Shown: positions 1 to 9,411, numbered from the stretch's first letter. The stretch: DNA of 64,000 nucleotides from Mycobacterium sp. 050128 (GCF_036409155.1 NZ_JAZGLW010000007.1:97869-161868), one strand, 5' to 3'. A program made the numbers and translations. Notes: generated from the sequence alone by a model not told the origin.

Positions 1-1950
1 GCCCCACAGCTCAACCCGGGCGGCGGTCAAGGGTCCACGCCAGCAGGAGGCCCGCCGGGAAACGGCGACGACCCCGTCGATCCAAAGCTACGTGAAATGC
101 AGGAGGCCGGTAGTGGCCCCGGCGGCGGACGCGGCATAGGCAACATGCCAAAAGGACCAGTACTTGGAAACCCGCCGCCAGAGAACCCGCCGCCTTCCCC
201 ATCCCCAAAGCCAGGCAACGCTCACAATGCTGCCCCGCCCGGGCAACAACCTGGCGATCCAGGCGGACAGATAAACCCTGCTGACAATCCGACGGGGAAA
301 AACGGCACTCCGGACTCTTCTCCCAATCCCAAGCCGGGTAATCAACATGGGGGCTGGGATAACAACAACATGCCCCTGCCGCCCTTGCCGTTTAGTGGTG
401 GCAGTGGGGGCGGTCTCCCGTCGCCGTCGAGTGGCGGCGGTATGGGTGGCGGAATCCCTGGTGGCGGTGGTTTTAAGTTGCCGGAGTCTCCGGGCGGTCT
501 GGGTGGTCTGGGCGGTGGTGGTTTGCCGCAGGGTTTGACGCCTACGGGTTTGTCTTCGGGAGCTGGGGGGATGGCTTCGCCGGCCGCCTCTCCGACGGAT
601 TTCTCTCGTGGGTTGGGCGCGGGTTTGGGTGCTGGTCCCGCGCCGTTGGCTCCTCCGGTGACGCAGCCGTCTCCGATGTCGACGAGTGCGGCTCCGGCAG
701 GTGCGTATTCGCCGGGGCCGGCGCCGGTCGCTGCTTCTGGGGGTGCGCCGGCGGTGTCGTCACCGGTGGCTACGCCCGCCCCGGCGGGTGGCGGTGGTGT
801 GCCTGCGGGCCCGGTCGGGCCGTTGCCCCCGTTCGGGTCAGATGTCCCTCGTGCAGCGGCGGCCGCTTCGGCTGGGGCGGCGGTAAGCCCCGCGTCGGGT
901 GCGCCGCTGGCTCCATCGTCTCCGGGTGGGGGCTCGTCAGGGTCAGCGTCGGTGGCGCCGCTTCCTCCGGGTGTGGTTGGTTCCGGCGTGGGAGCCAGCG
1001 CGGGGGCTGCGACTGAGGGAGTGCGCTCGTCGCGGCCGGATCCTTTGTTGGAGTCGGCGTCACAGCTGGTTTATCAGTTGCTGCATGCTTCCCAGAAGAG
1101 CAAGTACTTGTTTATGGACTGGTGTGTGGGGGTGTTTCGCACGCAGTCTGGTGTTGAGACCGTTGTCGTGAATAGTGATGGCGCGGGCTACATTCCGGCT
1201 GGGGTGTTTGTGCCGCGTTCGGCGCGGATGCTGTTCGCGGATTCAAGTTTGAGTCCGGCATTTCGGGAGCGGTGGTTTAGCTGGGCGAACCCGGCCGAGA
1301 CGATGCTGGCTTATGCCGAGCTCGCGACGAGGAACAGTCCGGGTGTGGAGTTGTGGGCGTTGGCGGTGTCGACAAGTTATGGCGGCTCGTCGGTGCCTGC
1401 GCGGGCCGTGAGTGTCCCGCACTTTGAGGATTGCCCGGTGGAGCTGTCCCCGATTAAGGAGACGGACCCACCGATGCCGCTTGACGAGAGTCATATGCAT
1501 CGGTTGGAAGTGGTGGATCGTGCTTTGTATGCGCGGCTGCTGGGTTTCGGTGATGGTCCTTTGCCTGATCCTTCCGAGGCGTGGCGGATGACGCAGGAGG
1601 CGGCCGAGGCCGCGCTGGGGCGCGCGGGTGCGGTGCGTGATCTGGCGGTGGCGCCGGTGATTCGGGAGGTATTGGGGACGTTGCGCAGCGGTGTGCCGGT
1701 GAAGCAGCAGCGTTGGACCGCGCTGGAAGGTGCCTATTTCGAGGCGGTCGGGATGGGTACGAGCCTGCGCCCGGGATTGATCAACCGGGATGGCGCCTCA
1801 CCGCATGTCCTGGCGTATTTTGATTTGTCGAGGTTGATCGAGATTTTGCTGCTGTGGAGCCTCGATAATGAGACGGGTGGGCGGGGTATTAAGTATCCCG
1901 AGATCGCGTATCTGACGCGCCAGATTTTGGGTCATGGGGAGGGCAGCTGA
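1..1950 (+). CDS. Pro/Gly-rich ESX-associated protein, Rv3899c-like C-terminus (5' partial)
   Basis: The reading frame is open from base 1 without a start, so the gene begins before the window; an internal ATG at 97 need not be the start. The first ~330 residues are low-complexity Pro/Gly/Ala/Ser. The last ~280 residues are globular, with a stretch reading VVVNSDGAGYIPAGVFVP and a later HVLAYFDLSRLIEILLLW helix. From memory these resemble the DUF5632/DUF5631 pair of mycobacterial Rv3899c and Rv0025-type proteins, which lie near esx genes. It overlaps the next gene by TGATG. Probably an ESX-linked secreted or accessory protein; the exact role is unknown. Confidence 0.7.
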   Translation, partial: APQLNPGGGQGSTPAGGPPGNGDDPVDPKLREMQEAGSGPGGGRGIGNMPKGPVLGNPPPENPPPSPSPKPGNAHNAAPPGQQPGDPGGQINPADNPTGKNGTPDSSPNPKPGNQHGGWDNNNMPLPPLPFSGGSGGGLPSPSSGGGMGGGIPGGGGFKLPESPGGLGGLGGGGLPQGLTPTGLSSGAGGMASPAASPTDFSRGLGAGLGAGPAPLAPPVTQPSPMSTSAAPAGAYSPGPAPVAASGGAPAVSSPVATPAPAGGGGVPAGPVGPLPPFGSDVPRAAAAASAGAAVSPASGAPLAPSSPGGGSSGSASVAPLPPGVVGSGVGASAGAATEGVRSSRPDPLLESASQLVYQLLHASQKSKYLFMDWCVGVFRTQSGVETVVVNSDGAGYIPAGVFVPRSARMLFADSSLSPAFRERWFSWANPAETMLAYAELATRNSPGVELWALAVSTSYGGSSVPARAVSVPHFEDCPVELSPIKETDPPMPLDESHMHRLEVVDRALYARLLGFGDGPLPDPSEAWRMTQEAAEAALGRAGAVRDLAVAPVIREVLGTLRSGVPVKQQRWTALEGAYFEAVGMGTSLRPGLINRDGASPHVLAYFDLSRLIEILLLWSLDNETGGRGIKYPEIAYLTRQILGHGEGS

Positions 1951-2198
1951 TGGAAGGCCCGATTTTTAGCGCCTTGGTCGATATCGCCGCGCTGACCGGC
2001 AGGGCGGCGGTGAGTATGCCGGTGATCCCGCCGCTGAAGGCGGGGCCGATGCTCGATGATGTGTGCGCCGAGTTGTCGCAGCAGATGGAAAGTCGGAGTC
2101 GGGAGATGGCGGCGGAGTTAGCACGGACCGCTGCGCAGCTTGAGGCGATGATCTTCGAGGGGAAGATCGGCTTTGCCGAGGAGATGGGGGAGAGCTGA
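1950..2198 (+). CDS. small helical ESX-associated protein
   Basis: 82 residues. Its ATG overlaps the stop of the preceding gene (TGATG) and its own stop overlaps the next start in the same way, so the three genes are translationally coupled. The protein is mostly predicted helix with a heptad-like stretch (about residues 35-75) rich in Glu, Met and Ala. There is no signal peptide or recognisable family. The size and context suit a small partner or chaperone of the neighbouring ESX proteins, but this is inference. Confidence 0.65.
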   Translation: MEGPIFSALVDIAALTGRAAVSMPVIPPLKAGPMLDDVCAELSQQMESRSREMAAELARTAAQLEAMIFEGKIGFAEEMGES

Positions 2199-2515
2199 TG
2201 CCAGCTCAGGTAATTAAGGTGACGCCGCCGACGCTGCTCGAGGCTGCCGCTACGGTCGCGGCGACGTCGGCAAGAACCGCACCGACGCCGGGCGCGGTGC
2301 CGACGCCGGTGCCGGGGTCTCCGTTCGACGCTGCCTGGGCGGGCTTGGGGGCCACGATGGGCGCTGAGGCTGCGACGATGACGGCCGAGGCTGCCGGCGA
2401 GGGTCCGGCGCTTCAGGATATTTCGCAGGCGGCGGTGAGCACACTGCAGGCCGAGGATGATCGCAACGCGACTCAGCTTCAAGCGGTCGGACAGTCGGCC
2501 GTCATTACGGTCTGA
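2198..2515 (+). CDS. small Ala/Thr-rich protein, possible ESX substrate
   Basis: 105 residues, ATG overlapping the previous stop. Ala/Thr/Pro-rich with a Pro-rich break around residues 28-42 and a helical second half. There is no WXG motif and no YxxxD/E secretion signal, so it is not a standard Esx protein. It sits as the last gene of a coupled trio directly before the eccC promoter, an arrangement like the small genes beside Rv3899c in mycobacteria. Function unknown. Confidence 0.6.
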   Translation: MPAQVIKVTPPTLLEAAATVAATSARTAPTPGAVPTPVPGSPFDAAWAGLGATMGAEAATMTAEAAGEGPALQDISQAAVSTLQAEDDRNATQLQAVGQSAVITV

Positions 2516-2586
2516 AAACCGCAGCGGGCCAGCACTGTTCGGCAGCACGTCATGAACCCGCTGCACGATGTCTGGGGTAGCCGATT

Positions 2587-2620
2587 TAGCGCGGATTTGG
2601 GTGCAGACACGGGTTAGGGT
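2587..2620 (+). promoter_or_regulatory. leaderless plasmid-regulon promoter of eccC
   Basis: Box TAGCGCGGATTT, 16 bases, then the -10-like TAGGGT (2615-2620), and only 6 bases to the GTG start of eccC. The same box, spacing and short distance recur before eccB and the espI-like gene and, more loosely, before other plasmid genes. The distance implies a leaderless transcript. Confidence 0.6.
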
Positions 2621-2626
2621 GATGAG

Positions 2627-5600
2627 GTGACCACTCACAAATTTGAGCGCCCGGGCGATCCTGTCCGTCCCCCGAAAACTGGTGGCGGCAAGATCAAGTT
2701 AGAGCCGCCTATTGTGGCGCCGGTCCCGCCGCCGCGAAGCATTTGGGGCATCGTGTTGCCGGTCGTGCTGTTGGTTGGGATCGTCGGCTTGATCGTGGTG
2801 ATGTACGCCTCGGGTGCTCGCCAATTAGCCGGTGGTTTCGGGCTTTTCGGTGGGATGGCGGCTTTTAGCGCGATCGGCATGGTGGTGCGTAACCGGGGGG
2901 CGTCCCGGAAAATGTCGTGGGGCGAGCTGACGGCGCGGCGGCGCAAGTGGTTCTCGCAGCAAGACGACACGCGCGACATTGTGGATGTTCAGCGCCGAGC
3001 GCAGTGGGAGCATCGCTGCCATTTCCATTGGGCGCCAGAGGATTTGATTGCGGTAGCAGGCTCGGTGCGGATGTGGGATCGCGAGCCGGGCGCGGACATG
3101 TTTTCGGTGGTGCGCGTCGGTGTCGGCAAGGTGAAGCTGGCGATGATGCTGGAAAAGCCGGAGATCGCACAGGCTGCTGACCTTGAGCCGGCAACGGGGC
3201 ATGCGTTGCGCAAGTTCTTGAACGCCCAAGAGTACGTCGATGGTGTGCCCAAAGCGGTGTGGTTGCAACGTTTTCCCGGCGTCGGGATCGTAGGCAACCT
3301 CGAACAGGGGCGCGCATTGGTGCGTGCGATGTTATGCCAGCTGGCCGCCTTTCACAGCCCCGGTGATCTGGAAATCATCGTGGTGAGTTCTGCACCGACG
3401 CAATGGGATTGGGCGAAATGGCTTCCTCACATGCAGCATGCCAGCGTGCGCGATGGCTGCGGTGAGCGTCGGATGCTGTTTTCCTCACCGGCTGAGTTGG
3501 AGGCGTTCTTCGATGAGGACCCCGACAGCTCGCGGGAGTCGTGGTCGGCGCCGTCTAGTGGCATGTCGGCTGGCGTTGGGGCGCAACCACTTCGGGTCAT
3601 TGTCGATGATCACTGCGCGACCCCGGAGGACTGGGCGGGACTGACCGGCGCGCTCGGATATGCCAGCACCTGCTTTATCCGATTGGCAGAGCGTGTCCCA
3701 CCGCGCCCGGGCGGCACGCTGGGCGGCGGCGCCAAGCAGTGGGTGGGATTTTCGCCGGAGACGACCTACCGCATCGACGGGGGAGTGCTGCGCAAGCAGG
3801 TGCTGCTCAGCGAGCAACAGCAGCATGCGGCGACGATGTATGGGACGTCGGACACGAAGTCCGACGAGCTCGAGGAAGCGTTCTACGCGACCGCCGATCA
3901 GATGAGCGTTGACGGCGCAGAGCGTTTCGCTCGCGCCCTGGCCCGGTATCGCGCTAAGGGCTCGGCGAGTGTGGCCCTCGTCGACGAGGCTGAGCAGCGA
4001 GATGTCTTGGATGTGTTGGGGATTCGTGACCCCCGCCACCTCGACACCGACCGGTTGTGGGCAGCGACCCGGGCGCAGGGGCCGGGCTGGATGCGTTTCC
4101 CGATCGGGCTCTACACCGACACCGGTGAAACCGTGTGGCTGGATCTGCGGGAGGGCGCGCAGGGCGGCATGGGGATGCACGGGTTGTTCATCGGCACCAC
4201 CGGCGCCGGGAAGTCCGAGGGTTTGATCACCGAGATCTCCGCGGCATGTTTGACGCACTCCCCGGAGGTCCTCAACATCGTGTTCACCGACTTCAAGCTG
4301 CGCTCGGCGGCCGGGGCGATTAGCCGGTTCCCGCATGTGGTGGCCGCGGTGAGCAACCTGTATGAGGAACGGCATTTGTTGGGGCGTCTTTATGACACTC
4401 TCGACGGTGAGCTGGATCGCCGGGGTGAAATGTTGGCCGCTCTTGACGATTGCCCGGATGTGACCAGCTATAACCGGCGTCGTCTGGTTGATCCGACTTT
4501 GCCTCCGATCCCGGTGCTGTGGGTGATTACCGACGAATACAACGAGGTGTTCGCCGACCCGATCTGGGGGCCGAAGTTCCGCAAGCTGTATTTGCGGATT
4601 GCCCGGGTGGGCCGCTCGTTGCATGTGTTTTTGAAGTTGGTGGGCCAGACCAAGGACACCCAGAATCTGCGCGACATCACCAAGTTGCTCGGCTACAACA
4701 TTGCGGCGCGCACCGGCACGGAGGAGGAATCCAAAGCCGGGATCGGCGATGCCCGGGCCGCTCATATCGCGCCTCGGGGCGAGGAAGGCACCGCCTATCT
4801 GCGGGTGGCGTTGCGGGAGGCGCGCAAGTTTCGCTACTTCTTCACCTCGGCTGATTTCGTTCCTCCCGAGGAGGGCGCGGAGGCCGCGCCGGCGCCGCGC
4901 CGGGCGGCCACGGAGTTCATTCCGCGGGTGTTCACGGTCGACGAAAGCGAGGATGTTGACGGCCGTCTGGCGCCCGAGCCTGAGCTCGTTGATCAGGCGA
5001 GCGCCGCGCCGGCGGCACCGCGGACTCCAGAGCAGGAGCCGGTCAAGATGGTGACGGCGATCGCCGAGTCGTTGCAGGCCGGTCCGGAGCGGCCGCCGCG
5101 CCCCATCTGGCTGCCGGTACTGGGGGATCCCACACCGGCCGATGAGTTGGTGGCCCGCTGGCGGGGACGGCCGTGGCATGTGGACTATGGCAACAACCCG
5201 GGACTGTTCATGCCGGTAGCGCTGGCCGACTATCCGCGCGGGGCCCGCCAGGAGCCGTACTGCATGGATTTGCTTCGCGACAACGCCCTCGTTGTGGGCG
5301 CGCCGACTCGGGGGGCGACTACTGCGGTGATGACGATGGTGACGTCCACGGCGCTGCTGTATCGCCCGGAGCGGGTGCAGTTTTACTGCATCGCGGCCAG
5401 CGGCCCTCAGCTGGCACGGGTTTCGGATCTTCCGCATGTGGCGGCGGTGGTGGCGGGCACCGACAGCGAGGGTGTCACTCGGATCATCGCGACCGTGGAA
5501 GCGATCGTCAACGAGCGCGATAGGGCGTTCACGACACAGCGCCTTGACATGGACCAGGTGCGCGTTGCGAAATTCGGCGCCGACCAATATGCCGGTGCCA

Positions 5601-6877
5601 CACCGGTTACCGATGTCCAAGCGGCACGGTCGGTCGACGGTGGCGACGTCGTGTTGATTATCGATGGGTGGAAGAACTTCACCGAAACCTATACGAATCT
5701 GGCGCCGCGGGTCGCGGCGCTGATGCGGGCGCGGAACTACGGGGTGCGGGTGGTCTACACCCACACCAGCACCCTGTCGGGGATTTCCACGGGCATTAAG
5801 ACCGAGACCGGGGTGACGCTGGAGCTCAAGCTGGTCCAAGAGCACGACACCACCGTCAAACGTGACCGGGCCGATCCGGAACGCAACCCGGCGCGCGAGG
5901 TCCCCGACAAGCCGGGCCGTGGGCTGACCCCCGATGGGCACCACATGATGGTGGGCTGGCCGGCTTTGGCTCATCCACCCACTGAGTCCGGCGAGCCGGA
6001 CACGGCAGCGCGCCAGCTCGAGGCAGACGAGTTGAGCGCGGTGGTGCGCCGTGTGGCCGGGGTCGCGAAAGCTGCTGCGGTGGCGCGGCTGCCGGAGAAG
6101 GTTCTCCTCGACGATGTGTTCGCCGGGATCACTGAGCCGCTTCCGGCTCGGGTGGTGCCGTTTGGTCTTGCTGAGTCGAATCTGCCTGGCGCGCCGCTGG
6201 TTCCGGCGACCATTGACTTTTTCGATCACCCTCACGCGGTGGCGACGGGGCTTGCCGAGTGTGGTCTGAGCACGTGGCTGCGCGCGATGATGCTCGGCAT
6301 CATGCGTTCGTATCGCCCGGAGGACGCGACCATCATTTTGTTGGAGCACCGCCGCGCCAATATCGGTGTGGTACCGCCTACGCAATGGTTGTCGGCCTAC
6401 GCGCAGAATCCCAACCAGATCGCCGAAATCGTCAAGGAATTGGCGGCGCTGTTGGAAAAGCGTCGGCCGCCGCCGGGCGCCACGCCTGAGGATTTGGCCA
6501 CGAAGCGATTCTGGGAGGGCCGCGAATTGTTTGTGATCATCGACGGGATCACCGCGTGGCCGGGTGCCAGCAGTCCATTGATGCCGCTGGCCCAATATGT
6601 TGCGGAAGCCGAGGATTTAGGGCTACACATTGTGGCTACCGCCGACATCGCGCAATTCAGCTATCACGCGCAATCAGGGCAGGGCGTGTTGGGCAAGATG
6701 ATGAACATGACGCCACCAGTGGTGGTGATGAATGGGTTGCGCCAGCACGGGGTGATCGTTCCTGGGGTGTATGCCGAGCCGCAGCGCGAGGGCAAGGGTC
6801 GGCTGGCTCGTCGCACGGCCATCGACAATGTGCTGGTGGGGTGGTCTGAGCCGCCGTTTGTGGGCAAACGCCGTTAA
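2627..6877 (+). CDS. eccC: EccC, type VII secretion FtsK/SpoIIIE-type motor ATPase
   Basis: 1416 residues, full-length single-chain EccC (not split into Ca/Cb). Two transmembrane segments lie near residues 39-80. Three ATPase domains follow: domain 1 has an intact Walker A GTTGAGKSE (~523) and a Walker B ending in TDEYNE (~630). Domain 2 (GAPTRGATTA, ~890; IIDGWKN, ~1010) and domain 3 (~1205; VIIDGITAW, ~1304) have degenerate Walker A motifs, as is usual in EccC. It recognises substrates and drives secretion at the inner membrane. The GTG start at 2627 is set by the promoter 6 bases upstream. Confidence 0.95.
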   Translation: MTTHKFERPGDPVRPPKTGGGKIKLEPPIVAPVPPPRSIWGIVLPVVLLVGIVGLIVVMYASGARQLAGGFGLFGGMAAFSAIGMVVRNRGASRKMSWGELTARRRKWFSQQDDTRDIVDVQRRAQWEHRCHFHWAPEDLIAVAGSVRMWDREPGADMFSVVRVGVGKVKLAMMLEKPEIAQAADLEPATGHALRKFLNAQEYVDGVPKAVWLQRFPGVGIVGNLEQGRALVRAMLCQLAAFHSPGDLEIIVVSSAPTQWDWAKWLPHMQHASVRDGCGERRMLFSSPAELEAFFDEDPDSSRESWSAPSSGMSAGVGAQPLRVIVDDHCATPEDWAGLTGALGYASTCFIRLAERVPPRPGGTLGGGAKQWVGFSPETTYRIDGGVLRKQVLLSEQQQHAATMYGTSDTKSDELEEAFYATADQMSVDGAERFARALARYRAKGSASVALVDEAEQRDVLDVLGIRDPRHLDTDRLWAATRAQGPGWMRFPIGLYTDTGETVWLDLREGAQGGMGMHGLFIGTTGAGKSEGLITEISAACLTHSPEVLNIVFTDFKLRSAAGAISRFPHVVAAVSNLYEERHLLGRLYDTLDGELDRRGEMLAALDDCPDVTSYNRRRLVDPTLPPIPVLWVITDEYNEVFADPIWGPKFRKLYLRIARVGRSLHVFLKLVGQTKDTQNLRDITKLLGYNIAARTGTEEESKAGIGDARAAHIAPRGEEGTAYLRVALREARKFRYFFTSADFVPPEEGAEAAPAPRRAATEFIPRVFTVDESEDVDGRLAPEPELVDQASAAPAAPRTPEQEPVKMVTAIAESLQAGPERPPRPIWLPVLGDPTPADELVARWRGRPWHVDYGNNPGLFMPVALADYPRGARQEPYCMDLLRDNALVVGAPTRGATTAVMTMVTSTALLYRPERVQFYCIAASGPQLARVSDLPHVAAVVAGTDSEGVTRIIATVEAIVNERDRAFTTQRLDMDQVRVAKFGADQYAGATPVTDVQAARSVDGGDVVLIIDGWKNFTETYTNLAPRVAALMRARNYGVRVVYTHTSTLSGISTGIKTETGVTLELKLVQEHDTTVKRDRADPERNPAREVPDKPGRGLTPDGHHMMVGWPALAHPPTESGEPDTAARQLEADELSAVVRRVAGVAKAAAVARLPEKVLLDDVFAGITEPLPARVVPFGLAESNLPGAPLVPATIDFFDHPHAVATGLAECGLSTWLRAMMLGIMRSYRPEDATIILLEHRRANIGVVPPTQWLSAYAQNPNQIAEIVKELAALLEKRRPPPGATPEDLATKRFWEGRELFVIIDGITAWPGASSPLMPLAQYVAEAEDLGLHIVATADIAQFSYHAQSGQGVLGKMMNMTPPVVVMNGLRQHGVIVPGVYAEPQREGKGRLARRTAIDNVLVGWSEPPFVGKRR

Positions 6878-6917
6878 CCGGCGGATAGTGCGACGAAAAA
6901 GTGGGTATAGGTGTACG

Positions 6918-6950
6918 ACCGTTCACACGCGGGTGTCGCGTGTGAACGGT
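6918..6950. terminator. perfect 13-bp hairpin after eccC
   Basis: Arms ACCGTTCACACGC and GCGTGTGAACGGT are exact inverse complements around a 7-base loop. It lies 40 bases after the eccC stop and just before the PE promoter. There is no clear T-run, so it could be a terminator, a partial attenuator, or a dimeric operator for the PE/PPE/esx transcript. Confidence 0.55.
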
Positions 6951-6956
6951 AAGATT

Positions 6957-6989
6957 TAGCGTCAGACGTTGTCCGCGGGGCCATAAACT
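6957..6989 (+). promoter_or_regulatory. putative PE promoter with TAGCG box
   Basis: TAGCGTCAGA followed 17 bases later by TAAACT (6984-6989), then a ~38-base leader carrying a GGGAGG ribosome site before the PE gene. It shares the TAGCG box of the eccC/eccB/espI promoters but lacks the GGAT half and is not leaderless, so membership of that group is tentative. Confidence 0.4.
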
Positions 6990-7027
6990 GGACACCACAG
7001 TCGGGATGTATTTGGGGAGGCTGAATT

Positions 7028-7333
7028 ATGACGAATCCACTATTGATCGCGGCTCCGGTGCTCGCCGGCGCTTCAGCTGCCGAAGAGGGCGGTGCAGCGA
7101 CGATGGGCGGCACGATGGCCGGTGCTGCCGGCCCGGTGACGGCAGTTCTGCCACCGGGAGGCGAGGACGCGTCAGCGGCCGCGGCCGCCGGTTTCGCTGC
7201 GCACGGTGCCGCCACCGACGCGATGCTCACACAGCTGACCCTGGTGCGGTCACTGTTCGCGCAGACCATCGCCAGCAGCGGCGTGGCTTACACCGCGATG
7301 GACGCGGCGAACGAGGCGACGCTAGTCATCTAG
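7028..7333 (+). CDS. PE-family ESX substrate
   Basis: 101 residues, ribosome site GGGAGG. The pattern is a short helical hairpin: a hydrophobic N-terminus, a VLPPGGEDASAAAAAGFAAH segment like that of PE35-type proteins, and a C-terminal YTAMD that fits the YxxxD/E type VII secretion signal. The literal Pro-Glu near residue 8 of classic PE proteins is absent. It is followed directly by a PPE gene, its expected heterodimer partner; EspG would chaperone the pair. Confidence 0.85.
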   Translation: MTNPLLIAAPVLAGASAAEEGGAATMGGTMAGAAGPVTAVLPPGGEDASAAAAAGFAAHGAATDAMLTQLTLVRSLFAQTIASSGVAYTAMDAANEATLVI

Positions 7334-7360
7334 CCAGGCGCCGGGGGAGGCAAAGACGCG

Positions 7361-8557
7361 ATGAGCGCGTTTGGGGACGCCGGTGCTGTCCCGCCGGACA
7401 TGAATCACACCCTGATGATCGCCGGGGATCTCGGGGCGAGCTTGGTGGGGGCGGCGGCGGGCTACGAATCAGTAGCCGACATGCTGATCGCTGAGCTGAC
7501 GGCGATGGGGTTGACCACCTCGACCACCGCCATGGTGGGGTGGCAAGGCCCGGCCGGGGAAATGATGCAGATGTCTGCCGCCGAGTTCATGGAGGTCTGT
7601 GCGGCAGCGTCGGCGTGGATTCGTATCGGTCAGATTCAAGCTGCTGAGGTGGCCGCGGCCCACACCGCGGCGGTCGAGCAGATGATTCCCGCCCCGGTGG
7701 TCTGGACCAACCGCGCCACCCAAGTCGGCTTAGTCGCCACGAATGCGTTCGGGCAGAACACACCCGCCATTAATGTCCTCGACGCACAGTATGTTGACTT
7801 TTGGGTGACCAACGCGACCAGCCGCACCCAATACGGCGCGGTGGTGTCGACGGCGCTGGGCGCGATTTCTGCACCGTTTCCGCTGTCGCCAACGGCCTCG
7901 AATCCGCTGGGCCCCGCGCTGGGTGTTGCCCAGGATGTAGGACAAACCGGAGGGCAAAGCGCGTTTCAGGCCGCCTCCAAAACGATGACCACCGCGGCCG
8001 ACGGGCAGTCGCAACCGACGTCGATCATGTCGTCGATGGCGGGTCAGGCCGGTGGCCTGTTTGGCCAGGTGGGTTCGGCCTTCGGACAGGTCACGTCGGC
8101 GGGCCAGCAGCTGCCGTCGATGCTGGGGCAAGCGCCTCAGCTGTTTTCCGGGATGTTAGGCCCACTGTCGTCGATGAATGGTCTGAACAGTGCCGCCGCG
8201 GGCGGGCTGGGCCCCGAAACCGCCGCTGCGGGAGCGTCGATGGGGGGAATGGGCGCCGCCGGCGGAGGCGGGGGTGGACTGCTGACCGGGTCGTCAGCGT
8301 TATCGAGCAGCTTTGTGCGCCCTGCCAGCAGCTTTAGCACCCCGACCGCGCCCACCTTGCCGGGCGGTTGGCAGGGTTCCTCGACGACGGCGGGCGAGTC
8401 GTCGCCGCGCCCGGCCGGTGTGGGCGGCGGCGGCCTTTACGGCGCCCCGGGGGCGGCGGGCCGCGAGACTGCCAGCGGGGAGCAGCAGCGCCCGGGCCGC
8501 ACCATGCAGGTCACTGAGCGGCCCGGATCGAGTAGGGGGGAGCGGCAACGAGCCTGA
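7361..8557 (+). CDS. PPE-family ESX substrate
   Basis: 398 residues. The first ~180 residues form a PPE helical domain with VPPDMN near the start, GWQGPAGE, and the conserved FGQNTPAI hallmark (~residue 127). The rest is Gly/Ala/Ser-rich low complexity, ending in a basic Arg-rich tail. It lies 27 bases after the PE gene, with which it should dimerise through the four-helix bundle; EspG binds the PPE tip. Probably exported by the ESX system encoded around it. Confidence 0.92.
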   Translation: MSAFGDAGAVPPDMNHTLMIAGDLGASLVGAAAGYESVADMLIAELTAMGLTTSTTAMVGWQGPAGEMMQMSAAEFMEVCAAASAWIRIGQIQAAEVAAAHTAAVEQMIPAPVVWTNRATQVGLVATNAFGQNTPAINVLDAQYVDFWVTNATSRTQYGAVVSTALGAISAPFPLSPTASNPLGPALGVAQDVGQTGGQSAFQAASKTMTTAADGQSQPTSIMSSMAGQAGGLFGQVGSAFGQVTSAGQQLPSMLGQAPQLFSGMLGPLSSMNGLNSAAAGGLGPETAAAGASMGGMGAAGGGGGGLLTGSSALSSSFVRPASSFSTPTAPTLPGGWQGSSTTAGESSPRPAGVGGGGLYGAPGAAGRETASGEQQRPGRTMQVTERPGSSRGERQRA

Positions 8558-8643
8558 GAAAAAAGCGTCTGGGACCCCCTCAACGGGCTTCTAGACTCAG
8601 AATCACCACCGACGGCACACCATTTGTTGCAAGGAGAATTTAG

Positions 8644-8967
8644 ATGTCACAACCCATTCACGTTGATCAAAGTTCAGTGGTCAGCCTGGCCGGACAGATG
8701 GACGAATTGTCCCATCGCGCGCAAGACGTTTTGTCTCGCTATTCGGACCTGGTGCAGCATGGCAATTCCGCGCAGTACCTGCGGGGTAGCGCCGGGTCGA
8801 CCAACCTGGTGACCGCTGAAGAAATCCACGAGGCCCAGAACAAGATCCAGTCGCGATTCCAGTCGGTCAACGAACTGCTGCGCAGCGGTGCCTCGCAGTA
8901 CCACAACACCGACTCCGAGGCCCAAGGGCACATCGCGTCGGTGGCGGGCCACCTACGTTTCACCTGA
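8644..8967 (+). CDS. EsxB/CFP-10-like WXG100-family protein
   Basis: 107 residues with a good AAGGAG ribosome site. It has a helix-turn-helix size and pattern, but the WXG turn is YLRG, so the Trp is lost. The C-terminal YHNTD matches the YxxxD/E secretion signal, which makes this the EsxB-type partner of the pair. The next gene, 48 bases downstream, would be the EsxA-type partner. Expected to be exported as a heterodimer and recognised by EccC domain 3. Confidence 0.88.
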   Translation: MSQPIHVDQSSVVSLAGQMDELSHRAQDVLSRYSDLVQHGNSAQYLRGSAGSTNLVTAEEIHEAQNKIQSRFQSVNELLRSGASQYHNTDSEAQGHIASVAGHLRFT

Positions 8968-9015
8968 TCCCTGCCAGCACAGCATTTTTCGCTACGACGA
9001 GCAAAGGAATTCACG

Positions 9016-9318
9016 ATGTCAGAAGGACCAATGATCTACCACCCGGCCGGCCTGGCCGATATGACGGCCGGCATGCACAGCTTCGCTCAGGAGCTGGATT
9101 CGATTGGGCAAGAAGCACATAACTTGCTCGCGTCCTCACGCGACTTCTTCTCGGGGCCGCACGGTGCTGAGGCCTACGCGCAAGCGCAGCAGTTGATCAA
9201 CGAGGGCATTCAGGACGGCAAGGATGTCATCTTCCGGCACGGGGACACCATCGACGGAGCCTCGCAGGCCTTCCAGGCCGCCGACAGCACCGTTGGCCAA
9301 AGCTTTCAGTCGATCTAG
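9016..9318 (+). CDS. EsxA/ESAT-6-like WXG100-family protein
   Basis: 100 residues, AAAGGAATT ribosome site. The turn between the helices reads FFSG instead of WXG. There is no YxxxD/E tail, as expected for an EsxA-type partner. Pairs with the preceding gene; both lie directly after PE/PPE as in ESX loci. A strong terminator follows 28 bases after the stop. Confidence 0.88.
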   Translation: MSEGPMIYHPAGLADMTAGMHSFAQELDSIGQEAHNLLASSRDFFSGPHGAEAYAQAQQLINEGIQDGKDVIFRHGDTIDGASQAFQAADSTVGQSFQSI

Positions 9319-9346
9319 GTCAGGGTTTAGCCGTCAGAACCCGTAT

Positions 9347-9378
9347 AGAGGGGGGCCAGCTGCGGCGGGCCCCCCTCT
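9347..9378 (+). terminator. GC-rich terminator after the esx pair
   Basis: AGAGGGGGGCC and GGCCCCCCTCT form an exact 11-bp stem around a 10-base loop, followed by TGCGCG. It separates the PE/PPE/esx unit from espG. Confidence 0.7.
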
Positions 9379-9411
9379 TGCGCGTCACATCATGATCGGG
9401 GGTTGCGAGCT

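Noticed and set aside
3485..6595. Long open frame antisense to eccC
   Set aside because: It mirrors the codon structure of eccC in high-GC DNA, is rich in Arg/His/Pro and has no ribosome site or protein-like domains.
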